A DNA stretch of 64,000 bases, taken from contig NC_064678.1 in the NCBI RefSeq assembly GCF_023278565.1, positions 6,696,001-6,760,000 of the forward strand, read 5' to 3'. Source of the DNA: Colletotrichum lupini. Taxonomy: Eukaryota; Ascomycota; Sordariomycetes; Glomerellales; Glomerellaceae. The position numbers were made by a program, and so were the translations under genes. The notes beneath the pieces are model-generated. The model made no database searches, had not been told where the DNA came from, and worked only from the letters and a program-made list of their open reading frames with translations. Below are positions 1 through 13,600 of the stretch, in pieces; the first letter of the stretch is position 1; every line of letters begins with the position of its first letter.

Positions 1-3000
1 GGAGGGGGAAGGGGGGGGTGGTTGATTATGTCTCGCCTTATGATGTAGGTCTTATGCTACCCCCCAGTGGTGGGCTAAACCAGCTCACACCGGCCATGCG
101 GGCTAATGACCGTCTAGGTGTACCGTCGAAGAGATTGAGAAAGTCCGCAGACCCATCCCCTCACATGAACTATCTGGCTTGTCCGAATACGGACGGCCCG
201 TTTGCTTCGTCGACTAGATGCCCTTGGATTACGGCGGACCTTGCGACGAGCAAGTTGAGAACGGTCCTCACGAAGGCCTTCGGGCGTTGGTTAGGGCCCT
301 GGGCAGGACAACGTGGCGGCCGGCTGCTGGCCATGGCCGATGTTCCTCACTGCATTGCGTTCGATCTGCATCAGAGCCCCAACGAAGGTGCATGTGCCTA
401 GACCCAAGCTACGTTAAAGGTATCTCCTGATGAGAGGCATTGTACTCACTCCCTCTTCTAGTTTGGGCTGGCAATGTGCGTCGGTTGCCGATCAAAGATG
501 CAGCATCACGGCTCCAGTCCGCCCCTTCACCTATTTCACCTTAGTGGGTGACGTGTGGCTTGCCGAGTCCACCGGACGAAGTTCCCCGGTGACACCTCAT
601 TCACCAGATGTAGCTCTTGTTACAGTCCGCAGGTAACGATTAATCAGTGTTGACTCTCATTGGAATAAACGGCACCGCCTATTCCTTCAACCGAGTCTGT
701 CCCTTGACCTACTCGATGACTTGCTCGCGAACGTTGTCAGCAACTGACACGGGCTTCCTATGATTGGATCTAGGCTAGAAAAGAACCGCGCTTGCAGTGG
801 TTTGTCCAATCTACTCGAGCTGCAACAATCAAAACGAGGCTCCGGTGCTCTGTGCAGGTTGGGGGAAAATCACCGAGCTTGATCGAGCCTCCTCGCACTT
901 GGCTTGGCACACATGACAGATGAAAGTTGAGTGGTCGAGCGGGGCCACGAACACCTCTCCCGACATTGACACACCTCCTGCAACTGTTCAAGGTTCACAA
1001 GTAGGGAGTCCCTTGTGAAAGACGGCGATGCGCTGTCAACTAGAAGACCGTTTATGGAAAGGCTTGCGTTCGTGTACATCAAAAGGCTCGAAAGACTACA
1101 GCGGAGAATGCCACCATTACATAGACACGGCCGTTGTTTGACTGGGAACAATAGCTGAACGACCAGCCGCGCCACTCGAGACTGACCTGGTCACGACTGC
1201 CGCCGGCGAGGGCATCATACTTTGTCAGGGGGAGGAGGGTGGCTGTAAAGAGGGGAGGCCAGGGATGCGGCCAGTCTATTCACGAGGCCGGGTGATCCGT
1301 GTTCGGCGCCGAGACGACTGTCGGTGAGGTTGTCGCTCTCGCGCGGGCACGTCGTGAACCGTAACCTTGAGTGGGAGCTGATGGGCAAACGGGACGGCCC
1401 GTTTGCCGTAGGAAGGATGTTGAGCACGTCCTCACCTCGGATGTTCTAACGGTGGAAAAGCTTTCTACACGAAGCGAGGTAGCACTGGAAAAACTCCACT
1501 AAGAGTGCTTTAAACCGTCTACCTATCATGAGCTGTTGGGGTGTTGCAACCAAGGAACACCTCTAGACCTTGATTTTGACAGGACGAAGCTAAAGAAGCA
1601 CGAAGCATTAAGGCCAATGATTATCCCGGGCTTCCAGCAGACGCCTGCAGGCCACCCGAACTCTTGGGATTTTGCGAATCATGCGCTGAAGAAACGATGC
1701 ACCGTTATTTGCTACGTGATTGGGTGCATCTGGTGAAAAGAGACGACAAATAAAGGCCAATGACGGGCAGAAGAAACGCACGTCAGCACGCTACTCGTGG
1801 TTGCCACGAGACGGTAGGGTACGAACGTGTAGACAAGCTGAAAGCCTACTTTGGTGGAGAAGCTGTGATCAGCTGCATCGCGTTCCAGGACCAGCAATGA
1901 TTCCGACATGGACTTCCACGGGATTCCTTGTCTGCTGGCCCTGCTACGTCGATGCTCGATTGAGGGGCAACGGGAAAGAAGGCAATCTGACAATGAATGG
2001 GACACCAAACGGGAACAGACGACGTTGAGACAAACGAAGTATTTCGATGTGACCAGGATGCGCTTGACGTTGGTCGCCTAGGACAGACGCGTTTCTGTTG
2101 CAGCCGCAAGGAAGGCCACCCAAGAGCGTGATTGGACGAGGCCAAATTCGAATTGGTTGGGCCGGGAAAATCGGTCTCACCACCACATCAGGAGCCAAAA
2201 TCCTTCTGACAGTACGCGGTCTGCCTCAATTACCAGACATCTCGAAAGACAGCGCGGTTCAAGCACGGGGCCGAGGCCAAAACTAACAATGCAGACGGAT
2301 GGTGGCAGAATCTGGTGTCCGTGTCGTGGGAAAAGCCGCTTGGCTGCTGATTCCTGCCCGATGCCAATGCGAGAGCCCATCTGGCTCGTTCATGCCGTGT
2401 GACGGAGTGTGATTGATATCGTTCGATGCATTTCGAACTCCGGCTGGTTGATGACAACGAAGGCGTTGACAAGGCGTAGTCAAGACTGCAGCCTCGTTCA
2501 TCTAGGGGCTGCATACTGTATGCCGTTTGCTGTATGCTTTGACCGGTTCGTAAGAAGCCTGCCCTTGCAGGTTTGATGGCGGTTCCCTGCGGCATGCAGC
2601 AGGTGGTACAGTTATGCCTAGAATAGATGCGCCAGGGTCTGCGTTGTCCATTGTCGTTGCAACTGCTAAGATGGCGGGAACCGGGGGTAGCTGCGGGCGT
2701 CCGTTGCGGGTGGGTTCGAGGGCACAGAATGGAAGGTCTTGACAGCAGTTCGTGGAGAATCCAGCTGTACAAGGGCAAGATGAAAGGCAGGTGAAGTAGC
2801 CAGGGTCAGGGCTCTTGCTCAGGCTGTAGCAGATATCAGTCGGTTGAAGCCCAAAGCTCGATGTGTCAAAGTAAGGCACCTTGGAGAGCATGGGTAGAAG
2901 CGAGCTTCTCTGTTCGGATCATTCTGTGTCTTGGGGATGATCATGAACAGGCGCAAGTCGTGCCGGCCCGTTATGAGGCCAGGTCCAGGTTGTTCGTGAA

Positions 3001-5246
3001 CACGGCCTAGCCCTTATTCAGGGGTTCTTGGTAAGAAACTAGGCCGGTACCGCTGGCGGCTTAGGGTAGGATGTGGGATAACGATTTTGCTTCCGACTTG
3101 AAAGCAAGTAGTTGAGCCTCTAAGCTGAGACGCGTTCGTTGGAATTGCCCAATTAATCAAGGCAGTTGTCCGGTGCGTGAATGGCAGGGCGTTGGGTTGT
3201 GGCTTGACGACGGGTGTGGATGTTGGACGTTGGAAGGCAAGGAGGAAAGCGCCGGTGGAAAGCGTAGACCCGGAGCTGTTTGAAAAGTGGGTCTCTCGGA
3301 GCAAGGGGTGTCACAGCCGACTGCATTTGATGCAGTCGGATGATGGCCATTTGGTGGTCCATTGGTGGTGTTGGGTGACTGCCCCATTTCGGCTAGATCT
3401 TTTGACAGAAGACACTACCCGTGGCGACCGGCACGAGGAATGAGGTGGCCGAAATCTGCGGAGAGAAGAGAGACGGGGAAGCTAAAAGCCCCTCCCGTGA
3501 GCTTCCTCTTTCTGTAGATCTCTGGGATCCCAAGCCCACCTGAGGTGATGAAGGTATCTAGGTATCTGAGGTAGGTACCTTACTTTCCCCCATTTCATTC
3601 TTGCTAAGGTACGGATAAGGTACCTTTAATTTTCCAAAGAAGCTGACTTCCTGCCTCAGTACTCCGCACCTCAAGGCACCTATACCCCAAGGTACCTTAT
3701 CTTGAGCTACAGAAGACAGGCAGAAGCGACTGAGATTTTGGATTGATATTGAGATGCCTAAGCCTGAAGGATACGCGGTGGCGGCGTTAGCGTCCGCTAC
3801 AATTCAGCGCCGGTTTCTATTTTCAACGTCTTCTTTGTGGAAAATAAGGTGCCTTATGCAACGTGGACACAATGATTAAACGATTGAGGAGAACGCATCG
3901 GAGCTGTTGTGCTGGGGAGAGTCGATGATGGCTTGGGAAAGTGCGTGTTCGTTCCGGCGCTAGGTACAGTGCCAGCTCCTGCCGTTTGATGAAGAAGCAC
4001 CTTGAGCTCCTGCCGATTACCTATCAAGAGACATCGTTGCGCACTGTGAGTCGCACCTGCCGCCAATACCCCTGTTCCTGGTTTCTGCCTGGACCGTGTG
4101 ACGCAGCCTGGAACGATGGAGGCGCAAGCTGTATCCGTACAGTACCTAGTTAGATGCACCAACCTTAAGGTGAAGGTGCGTCAGGCCCCATTCCTTCCCC
4201 TCCATATTGTCACGCTCCTTCCCAGTTCAATGCCCGTCGTCAACGCGTCTGCAGCCTCAGTATCAACCGCATGCTCATGATTCAAGTTTCCGCCGGATGA
4301 AAGGCACGCCTGTCAACTCACTCATCATCAACCTATGTCATCGGCCTCAACTCTGGCCTCGACTTTGACCGCGAATTAGACCCCATCTCCTCGGCCCGCC
4401 AGCTCGCTTGACCACTGTCTCTTCTCCGTATCCTACTTACCCGAGCACCCCTCATCCGTCCCTTCCTCGCGCCTTTGCTTCGCATTCTATCTTTGCCCGA
4501 TGGTTCCCCCGATCTTTGCCAGCATCGAATAGGACAGTCGATCCCGGGTGGACGCGTTAAGCATTTCGTCGCATTACTCTTGAGCTGGAGTCTTCATGCT
4601 CCTCTCGTCACATCAACGAGACTAGTTCCGCGCCGCGGATTTCCTCCAAGCGTTAAGTCTGCCGGTCGCTGGCCGGGCCTCCAACGACCAGTCTCTCCAC
4701 GGCACGCGCGCGCAAAGCGCAAAAACATCTACTTACCCGACCTTTTCTGTTTCACTTTGACGCGCGCGGTACTCTCCTCGACTCGTCTAATCTTCTCGAC
4801 TTCAGCGCATCTTTCTCTGTTCCCAACCTACTATCCATACAAGGTTACCAACCTATCGCGAGGCTTGCCGTGCCATGGTACCCTGCATATCTGCCCATGG
4901 TCTCATCTGAAGCACTTGGCTCTATCCCGCACTCCCTCATAGCGACCTCGTCGGTCCCCGCGCCCCTTCCTTGCTTCCTACGCAACTTATCCACGCAATT
5001 TCGTGCTTAGCGCCTACCCGGGCTCCGGACCATACTCCGAACCGAAGAATCCCCATTTCATTATTACTCCGAAGTAACGGGCAACCACCTTATTGACCAC
5101 GACTGGACTTGAACAGCTACTCCAGCTGTACCAACCGTTCGTACAGCTCCACATCTTTGTCTCATCTGTGCTTGTGCTCTCTGGAGACCAGAACAATTCA
5201 TTTGGTGTCATCACCATCTCGTCGCTTGCAGGCGACTGACTCAGCC
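1..5246. other. gene-free stretch upstream of the F-box gene
   Basis: I see no supportable gene. Open frames of 60-180 codons occur on both strands but overlap each other, lack recognisable domains and have no convincing splice partners. Between about 3540 and 3710 there are several copies of the GGTACCTT/AGGTATCT motif, and GTATCCGTA occurs at 4131-4139. From about 4380 to 5240 the top strand is strongly pyrimidine-rich, as expected for the promoter and 5' leader of the gene starting at 5247. Confidence 0.5.
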
Positions 5247-6289
5247 ATGGACGCAATGCACGACGAGATGGCCCCAGATCAGCTCCTCTCTTCGACCCGC
5301 CAGCTTGCTATATCACATTCTTCTCCCGCATTGTCTGTACCCGCCGGCGATCATGGCCCGGGCTACGCCGTTTCCTCCACTCAGCTCGACTCCACGTATC
5401 CGGCGGTCACTGATGCCCGACCATGGCCCCAAGCAGCCGATGGGGTTCGTGACGATGATTACTACTACCATCATCACGAACAGTACCTTCTTGAGGCCTC
5501 GTCAGCGTCTTGTCTGGCGTTGTTTCGGCCTCCATATCAGCCTACAGGCGCCATTTCAGAAATTCCAAACGAGATCATGCTGCACATCCTTGGCTATTTG
5601 GATGTGAATGATCTCTTGTCAACTTCGAGGGTAGGCGTTCCCCACACACAAGTGACTGTCTATTCTCTTTTGCCTTGGAACTCACTCGCTTCATCCTCCC
5701 TTATGCGAAATTCCCACCTGTGCTTGCTGTCCCCTCCGTTGACCGACCCCGTTGTTGCTGAACTCTGCTGATGACATAGACCAATCATCACCTGCGTCAC
5801 CTGTCCCTCTCGCCTATTCTCCATCACTATCGGCTCCGTCACACGCGTGCCATCCTGCCGCCGTTGTTATCTTCCCCTTCCCGCCCTTCTCTAGCGGAGC
5901 TCATCGCCCGCTCCATCTTTCTGACTCACACATCGGTCGTCTCGCGACGCCTTGCTCGCTCTCTGGTCTCCATCCGACTGTCCCGCCGACTGGCCTCGCG
6001 GCCCTCGGCCGAAGCCCTCGTCAAGCGGGCTGTGCTCCCGCCGGAATGTGTCCCCGGAATGAGTTTGGTGCAAGTCGCGCCCGCTCTCGTTGCGAAGCGC
6101 CGCGCTATTGAAAAGGAGAAGGTCAAGGATGGCTTGAGAAAGTGGGTAGAGGGCGTGTGGAAGGGCGAGGTACGTCAGCGAGAAGAGGGTATCAAGAAGT
6201 GGGAGGAGACCAAGGGCGTGGGTAGGGTCTGGCGGCTCCGACGATTCTGGGAGCGTGTGTCGAGGGGCGACGGTGCCGATCTCCGGTAG
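5247..6289 (+). CDS. short F-box domain protein
   Basis: Two exons, 5247-5630 and 5780-6289, with a 149-bp intron (GTAGGC donor, CATAG acceptor) joining in phase 0; 297 residues. The intron falls inside the F-box: 'EIPNEIMLHILGYLDVNDLL' (residues about 110-127) continues across the junction as 'STSR/TNHHLRHLSLSPIL'. F-box proteins recruit substrates to SCF ubiquitin ligases through Skp1. Here the C-terminal ~150 residues are basic and helical (many R/K/E), with no WD40, LRR or kelch repeats, so the substrate side is unknown. The N-terminal ~100 residues are low complexity with a DDDYYYHHHE run. The ATG at 5247 was chosen because the upstream in-frame extension lies in pyrimidine-rich leader-like DNA. 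F-box assignment is fairly sure; function is unknown. Confidence 0.8.
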
Positions 6290-6688
6290 GCCAGTGAGGC
6301 ACTCTGTACGACTCTAAACTGAACTGGGTATCGAATTGGGCATTGAGTTGCGGCTCTGGGAGCCGCCAACGGCGTTACTGGGCAAGGATCACGATGTATT
6401 CATAATGTCCGCCATAATGAGCCAAATGTGCACTAACAAGCAACTGTGAATTCCGTTGCCGTCTGTCTGTCTTCGCGCAATGTGGTACCTTTGCATGTCA
6501 CTATGGAACACACATAGGATAGCATCCTATCCTAGGTTGCGAAAAGTTGTGGATGTAATAGTCGTAAGGTGTGTTAATGCTACAAGTAATCATAATCCAC
6601 CGCGCTCAGCCGTCCTACAAACCAGTCTGGCCAGCAAAGCAGTGCGAAGCACCGGCCTCGATAAGTTTTCCCTTCTGAATCTTCTACC
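6290..6688. other. convergent 3' spacer
   Basis: This 399-bp spacer separates two convergent genes. I see no coding potential; presumably it carries both 3' UTRs. Confidence 0.5.
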
Positions 6689-7271
6689 TTAATCCGACCG
6701 TTTGCTCGTTTCAAGAATAATAGCAATAATGCAAAGAATGCCTACGAGGACAGAAGCCCAGAAAGAACAGAGCGAGACGTAGTAGATTGTACGGATTCGA
6801 CTGTCGATTCTCTTTTGGAAGATAGGGTCAAAAAGGCCGTCTTCGGAGGGATACGTGGTCTTTGGGGGTTTCTTCCAAAGTGAAAAAAATCCAAAAGTTA
6901 GCAAATTGTCGATACAGAATGGAAACGGTAGCAGGATTGCACTCACTTCGATAGAAGGCTTGGGAGACACAACGGGGCGGCGATTACACTCGGGGCATTG
7001 ATGATGAGGGCCGGCGCACTGTAAATTGCCGTCGTCAGCGAGTCTGCTCTGGAAATCATTGACGGATCGAGAGTCCCGCGATCGTGCATACCTCGTCGCA
7101 AAAGACATGGCCGCACCCGAGGGGTTGGCAGAAGGAAGCACGACATTGTCTGCACTGGTGGGCGGGTGCTACACCAGGAGACGCTGAGCCTGATGCCGGA
7201 GTCGACGTCGGTGTTCTTGGCTCCGTCCCGGCAGCCGGGACATTGGTGTCATTCGCAGCAGCAGCAGCCAT
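6689..7271 (-). CDS. small RING-like zinc finger protein with C-terminal membrane anchor
   Basis: Three exons (7092-7271, 6947-7018, 6689-6871), all phase 0, give 144 residues. After an Ala/Thr/Pro/Ser-rich start, residues about 38-75 hold a compact metal-binding pattern split by intron 1: CRQC, then C-x-H in 'GCGHVFCDE', then C, then 'HQCPEC'. The order (C-x2-C ... C-x-H-x2-C-x2-C ... C-x2-C) is that of a shortened RING finger. A hydrophobic segment near the C-terminus ('FWASVLVGILCIIAIIL') is followed by only seven residues, suggesting a tail anchor with the finger facing the cytosol. Membrane RING proteins are often E3 ligases, but the short spacing also fits other zinc ribbons. Intron 2 has a clear GCTAAC branch site. 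Structure is well supported; function is inferred. Confidence 0.72.
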
Positions 7272-10200
7272 TGTGAGCTTGTGATAGCCGTAGTCTAGCG
7301 ACGGGTGATGGGTCTGGCTGTTCGATTTTCCAGATGGAGCAACACGTTGATAAACGGAAAGACGACGGCGTTCGCGTGAAAGAAATTGCTCTCAAGATGA
7401 ATTATCTCAGTGGCGGCCGGCGCGGAAAAGAGAAGATTTGGAGAACGATGTCTGGGGTTTGGCTGCTACCGGAAGGGAATAAGGACAGAGCTGTGATGAG
7501 ATGATTGATGCCATGTAGTTCGGAGATTGGGACATCATGTTAGCACTCAAGACTCGAACCTGCCAAATGCCATCCATGGAGGTGTAAAAGATGGAAGGAA
7601 GGAATTACAGAGGTACATAATGATGCTAGGTACCTAGGTAGCTCCCAAAACTGACATGAACCCAGCCTGATGTTTCTGCTTGACGAGCAGGTGCATACTT
7701 CAAGGAGGACCGGTGTGTGGTGCGGTGTTGCTGACGTGCCACGAAAACCTGGAGCACTAACTCAGTCCCAGAAGGATGCCCCTGAACCTTCTCGTAAATG
7801 CTTCCTGAGAATCAAGCGTCACGGCCGCTTCTGAATGATGGCACCTTCCCAAGGAAAACCTGCCCCTGATGTTGTGGAAGGTACTCATCGCGACAAGGAA
7901 GAATCCGTGTTCAATGACTCTCGAGGCTATTTCTACCTACCTAGGTACCTTCAACATTCCAGATCTTGCCCGAGCAGTCATTTAATGACGGGAATTGGAG
8001 GTAAGCGGACGTCAAGTCAATTTTCCTTTTACGAAAGAGTTGGAAATGCATCAGTATCACCGCTAACCAACATGATGCCGAACATCCACCTCACATACTC
8101 GTTTTCAAGTTGCGGATGCCACTGACGGGTAATTACGAGCATTCGGAGACCCAAATTCCTCCAAGGAACATGAAGTCGTCTTATTTACTATAGCGGTTGA
8201 GCACTGAGCGCGGAAGGATTGGTCGACACCCTATAGGAGATCGCCGCCAGCAACTCACTCCAAACTTTGCGCGCCACAGTGCATGATCATTCCCAGGGCG
8301 ACTTTCAGTCTCCTTGGTCCGGCTATCCCAATTCTTTATAAAGCACCATATAGCGAATTAGCTGCATCTCAACCATTTGTAACTACGTGCGAATACACTT
8401 TCCGAATATTTGACACGCCATGGACCTACGGGAGAAAGTGGAATGGACAAACTAGCCTAGAAGCCTAGGTATTTGCGACCTCTACGGACCCGAAAGACAG
8501 CCTGAGTAGACATTTTAGGGTCAGTGATAGGAATTCCGCTTGATTTTTGCAATGCAGAAGCACCTCAAGTCTGACTTACACCTACATCTCTTATCTTACC
8601 AGGCGCCGAGACACTACACATCGTCTGCAAGACTGCAACCCGAGTTTTCCATCAGGTCCGTATTAACGGACACTGATTTCAGTACCTCTTACGTATCCAA
8701 ACGATCAGTTGCACCGTCTGACTTGGTGTGGGGCACCAGATCTTCAACAACCTACTTTTGCGTCAGGGGTTGAGAGCTGTGGCCCGTAGGGGGTATGTCG
8801 TCTGGCTGCCCAGTGCAGATAATGACATCGCCGAAATTATGCCCTCTGTTCTGCTTTCTTTTTCTGATTCTTCATCCGCTGCAGATATGTAAGATGACCG
8901 AGAATGAAGTGCCGCAGGACGAGTCAGACGTACAAGGTGGTAGCTAATTCGATCACTTCTGCACGTGTACGGTCCACGGATCAAAGTCACCTCGGACATA
9001 GTGGCAGTGTTCTGCCTGCGTAATCTCCTCAAGCCTGTGACAAAAGTTTCCACCTACACACCATCTTCTGGAGGCAGTACGCAAGTCGGCTCTGCCGAAA
9101 ACCCAAACAGAAGACCGGTCATACTATTTCGGAACACTCTAGAGCCTAGACAAACTTTGTTGTGTTCGACTGCTGTCGTCTTTGGGGCCGAAATCAGTCT
9201 CAGATAGGGGCTACTTAGTTGTGCAGGTAGGTATCTAGCCAAAGCTAAGGGACATTACCGGGGCCGAAAGCACGGGTTCACACCTCACCCTTCGACCCAC
9301 GCGTTCCCAACGGCCGTATGTATCTGCGGCGGAGGGAGACTTCTGTCACGTCGTCAAGCCTTGCAGCCCGCTGCAGCCTGTACCCCTTATCGTCAGTTCC
9401 ATACTAGTGGCTTTGGCTAGAAATGTAGGGCCTCATAACTCGCTCAGATACTCAGCCTTGTTGGTTTAGTATAGAATTGTGCACAACTGTGCCTAGCCAT
9501 ACAGTATTCGAGTTTATTCCCATGGCAATATGTGTAATCGATCTTGGACCCATCTCCAAGCTACGGAGATTCTGCGCTAGCGAAAAAGAAAGTCGAGTGT
9601 CGAGCCCATAATGTACTCTCTGATGTTCGCTTTCGAATGCGAGGTTTTCAAGTCTAATCGCAGCGTCCGTCATAAATGTTATAGGGCGGCATGTAGTCCT
9701 CATGCCAAAACAGTACATAGGATATTCATACCCTTCTTCATTATCATCATTAAAATAATAATAATAATAATGATAATACACATGCAGTCAGCACGCCGAG
9801 TGTCTCTCAGTCAAAGTCATGCCGAAACCTTTATGGAAATGGTGGATATGTTTGCTTTTGAGAAGTCTCTTTCAGCTTTGGAAAAGGGGGTGTGTGTCAC
9901 ATGCTGGATGAATTCGCAATGCACCCAGAATACCTCGTATACTTATATCCCCAACTTTGAAAGGAGATTCTAAAAGTAGAAGGAAAAGATCAAAAAACAT
10001 AGAGAACTTTGCATCTCATGCCATCCGTAGAACATGGTTTTACTCGGATTCCTCGTCGTTCACTAAGGTAAGTCATCAGACAGCTACAACTCGTCAAATA
10101 AATACTCATCACTCTCCCCACTATCCTCATTATCAAATCGTATTTTCAAAAGAAAAGTAGCCTTTGATAAACAAGACGAACTTTCCGCGGCAATTGGTTC

Positions 10201-10641
10201 TTCATGCCTCGTCTCGGTCCGTATATTTTGGCGAGCATTCGATGTCTCATTTGGCATACTAATACTTGACTCAGGTGAACATAAAGGTCTCAAAAATTCT
10301 TCAGCACATTTTTTAGTACTCGCCAAGAGTCGTGGTATACATGGGAACATTAATAAGCTGGAGCTTGGGGATGAGCTTTGTGTAAGCTCGAAGCGGTTCC
10401 ATCTGAGCAAGTAGGCTGTCAAACTGGGAATCCCCTTGGGTTGTTGTTATAATAGGTAGAGCCAATAGCCACGGTTCACGACACTGCCTTGGCGAATGGA
10501 AGAGACACGCGGCAGCCTCATATTTGAAAGACGTATCAATTCCCAGTATCAGAAAAGCAAAGGAAGCGGAGCGTCTTCTGAGGTGCCCTGGGCTCCCCTA
10601 TGAAACGCTACACGATAGATGCTAGACGCCAGAAAACTCCA
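7272..10641. other. 3.4-kb stretch without a supported gene
   Basis: The sequence just above 7271 is the promoter of the zinc-finger gene. CCTAGGTA/GGTACC motifs sit at about 7626-7642 and 7936-7953. Open frames are short, mutually overlapping and domain-free. An ATA/AAT microsatellite lies at 9755-9778. The last several hundred bases are the 3' flank of the TAPT1-family gene. Confidence 0.45.
9755..9778. repeat. (AAT)n microsatellite
   Basis: A run of AAT units broken once by ATG, in otherwise gene-free sequence. Confidence 0.8.
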
Positions 10642-13600
10642 TCACCAAATCCTCTTTGCGACCATTTCGTACCGTTGAACTCCGTTATAGTCGCCTTGTT
10701 GTGGCCTTTCCGGTTTCTGAACCCTTCCCTTGCCCCCCTTCAGGCCCTCCTTGTCATCAGCGTGAATCCATCTTCGTCGGTCTTCCGTGACCTCGATCTG
10801 ACCGTAACCTCCAACTCTCTTCCCGGTAGCATCATAGACCTCGCGCTCCTCCTGACCAGTTGCCACCATGTGCTCCTTATGCTTCATCCTGGCGTACCTG
10901 TTTCGGGAGTATCGCAGCAGAACCATGCCCAGTAGCAGCTTGACGATAAGAAGGACCAAGAAGGCGATGAAGAAGACGACAATCATGGTAACTGCCGCAA
11001 TTACATCGTCACTAGTCCACGTCCACCATGCTCTGCTCTGGACACTTGGCTCTCCGTAAGGATAGCCGTAGACGGCCCGGCCTAAGGCATCCCTAAGTAA
11101 CGTGTCGAGACGGTCCAGCGCTGCCACCATTGCTGGCGACGAGGGTGTCGCAGACTCGACGGATAGGGATGTCTGAGTTGACTCTGCGATGGGCGTAGCT
11201 ATACGTGTCGAAAGAAACATGTGATACGTTTGGACAGAGGCTCGAATGAACAGGCACGACAGCGGGATGACAGCCAGACCAAGTCGTCTCGTCAGCGAAG
11301 GAGAGACAAATGCCTACAAGAAAAATCAGTCTCCAGCAACGAAATGGAAAAGGACCTCTTCCGGAGTTGCTTACATTAGTGTAGTAGTCCTTGCACAAGA
11401 TGTCGAGGATGCGGCTGTAGAATGTCGGCTTGATGTTATTGAACTTGTTTACGTAGGCGTGTTTGATCGTGTCGACCAGCATCTCACTGCCAATGACAAT
11501 GAGAAAGGGGGACAGCACCTCGCCAGACCAAACCCAAGACGGAAGAATCGTGAAGCTGAACGGCAGGATCGAAGGGCTGTGAAGAGGCATAGCGCCAGAA
11601 CCTCCCAGGTCGCTGTTTTCGGACCCTGCCCCAGGTACGGAGAGCCCACCAACCTCCACAATATTGCGCATGCCGATAATGAACAGCATGATCCAGAGTT
11701 GGAAGCGCTCCACAATGTCCGCACAAGTCAGCTGGAACAGGTTGTCTTTTTCGAATCTCTTGAACACTGTGCTCTTGATCTCAACGAATTGGTTGGAGAT
11801 CATGAGAGTCAACAGAGCATTTGAATAGGAGTTGACAGCCACATTCAGCGTGATGACTTGGTAGTAGAGCGCCACAGAATGGATGACATTGTAAATGAGT
11901 GCAAGTCCGAACATGCCCAGCGGAAGAAGCACCTTGGACCGACCGGAGCTATTTCTAGACAATGTTTCGGAGCTGAAAAGACACTCAAATATGTCCTGAC
12001 CAAGCGCTGAAAGGAGGCGATCCCCGACCTGGCTAGATTAGCGACAATTCCTCCAATGCTAAGAAGGAACTTACCTCGAGGACGTTGTAGATGACATAGA
12101 GCTTGATGCCATCCTGTGCTCGAATGAAGTGATACATTCGGCTAGCGTCCAGCTTCATGAGGAATAGCGAGCTGAAAAGAATTACGGCGCCTTGTAAGAG
12201 ATCCGCCTTGTGAAAGGAAGACAGATTAGAGGGTATCGATTTCGTCCTACGATGTCGATGCACTCTAGAGGCAGAAGGGTGTGGAGGGTGATGGCTCGAA
12301 GGTCCATTCATCTTATGAGTGATATGCCCGTTCCCATTCAATCTGACCTCATGCTCAATGACTCCATTGCCGTTCGCTTTGACATCTGAGTCGACATGGA
12401 CAGCTGGGATGTTGTCAGGGAACCTCATATCCGTTGCTGGGGTAGATGATCTGCGCCCCGGCGGCCGACTCTGGCTTCTGTCGCGGCTGACAAGGTGGTC
12501 GTTGTCTCCTTTTTGAGCGGACAGCGCACTTCTTGCCCTAGGTCTCCGTGCTCTGGCCCATACTCTGCCCAGCCCGTACCAAACGAAACCAACCATGAAG
12601 CGTGCCTCCTTGATAGCCATATAGCCCCACCATCTGAACAATACCCCGAGGGCAATGGTAAATCTCATGGGCAGGATCGTAAAGTTATAGAGCCAGGCAT
12701 CGAGACATGCCAGAGCTCCGAAATAGAGCGTTCTCTCCAGAAATGTCGGCAGTAGTAGAACATTTTTGAGTCTTTCCCATTTGACGACGTAGGACTCATA
12801 GGGTATATCGTTGGTGTGCGAGTGGTGTATGTACAGAGGGCTCGGTCGTTGGGCTGCTAGTTCCAACTGAAGGTGCGTGGGTATAGACATAGGCGGGAGG
12901 GGTATCGAAGGAGGGAGGGGCGATGGCGGAAAAGGGTCATTTCGCTGTGACTTTGTTGGCGGCGGAACCTGGAGCTGCGGTGGTGGTTGTTTGTTCAGAC
13001 TTGTCGGCAGAGGGTTGATTGCGTTGAAGTGGCTGGTGGCATCAAGGTTGAGAGGCGGTGGCCTGGCAACAGAGTAGAAGGAATTTCGGCGGGGCGACGT
13101 GGTTTGTGACTGTGATTGTCGTCGATTCGTGGGAGGCGTCGAGAGCGTTCTGCCTGAGACAGGTCGTCTTGGCTCGTCTTGATATCGCGACCTATTTCCG
13201 CCGTCCGTCACGGGGCCGTTTCGTCGCAGAGAGTCGGGCTGACTGAGTATCGACTGTCGAATTGCCTCGAGCTGATCTGCGAGAGGAGAGCGAACCAGCT
13301 GTTCTTGACCGTCAGGGGTTTGGTCGGGAACTACTGCGACAGGGAGAGCTTCGGGGGCGGTGAGTTGTTGTATCCCTGCGACAGATAATCTCCTAACATT
13401 ATCGTGGCTTTGATTCTTCTTCATGGATGCGGAGCTCGATCCGGCCCTGGCCCTTGACTTTGGTGCCACGTCGTCCTTATTCTCAGACTCCTTCTTCTCG
13501 GTAGCAGTCGCAGGCTCGGACGTGGACGAAGAGTTGGACGATTCTTGCTTCTCGGGCTTACTATGCGTGGATGAGGCATCGGAAGACTGTTCCTCATCGG

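Noticed and set aside
7540..7570. Possible tRNA B-box (reverse complement GGTTCGAGTCT)
   Set aside because: No T-stem pairing, no A-box and no cloverleaf can be formed around it.
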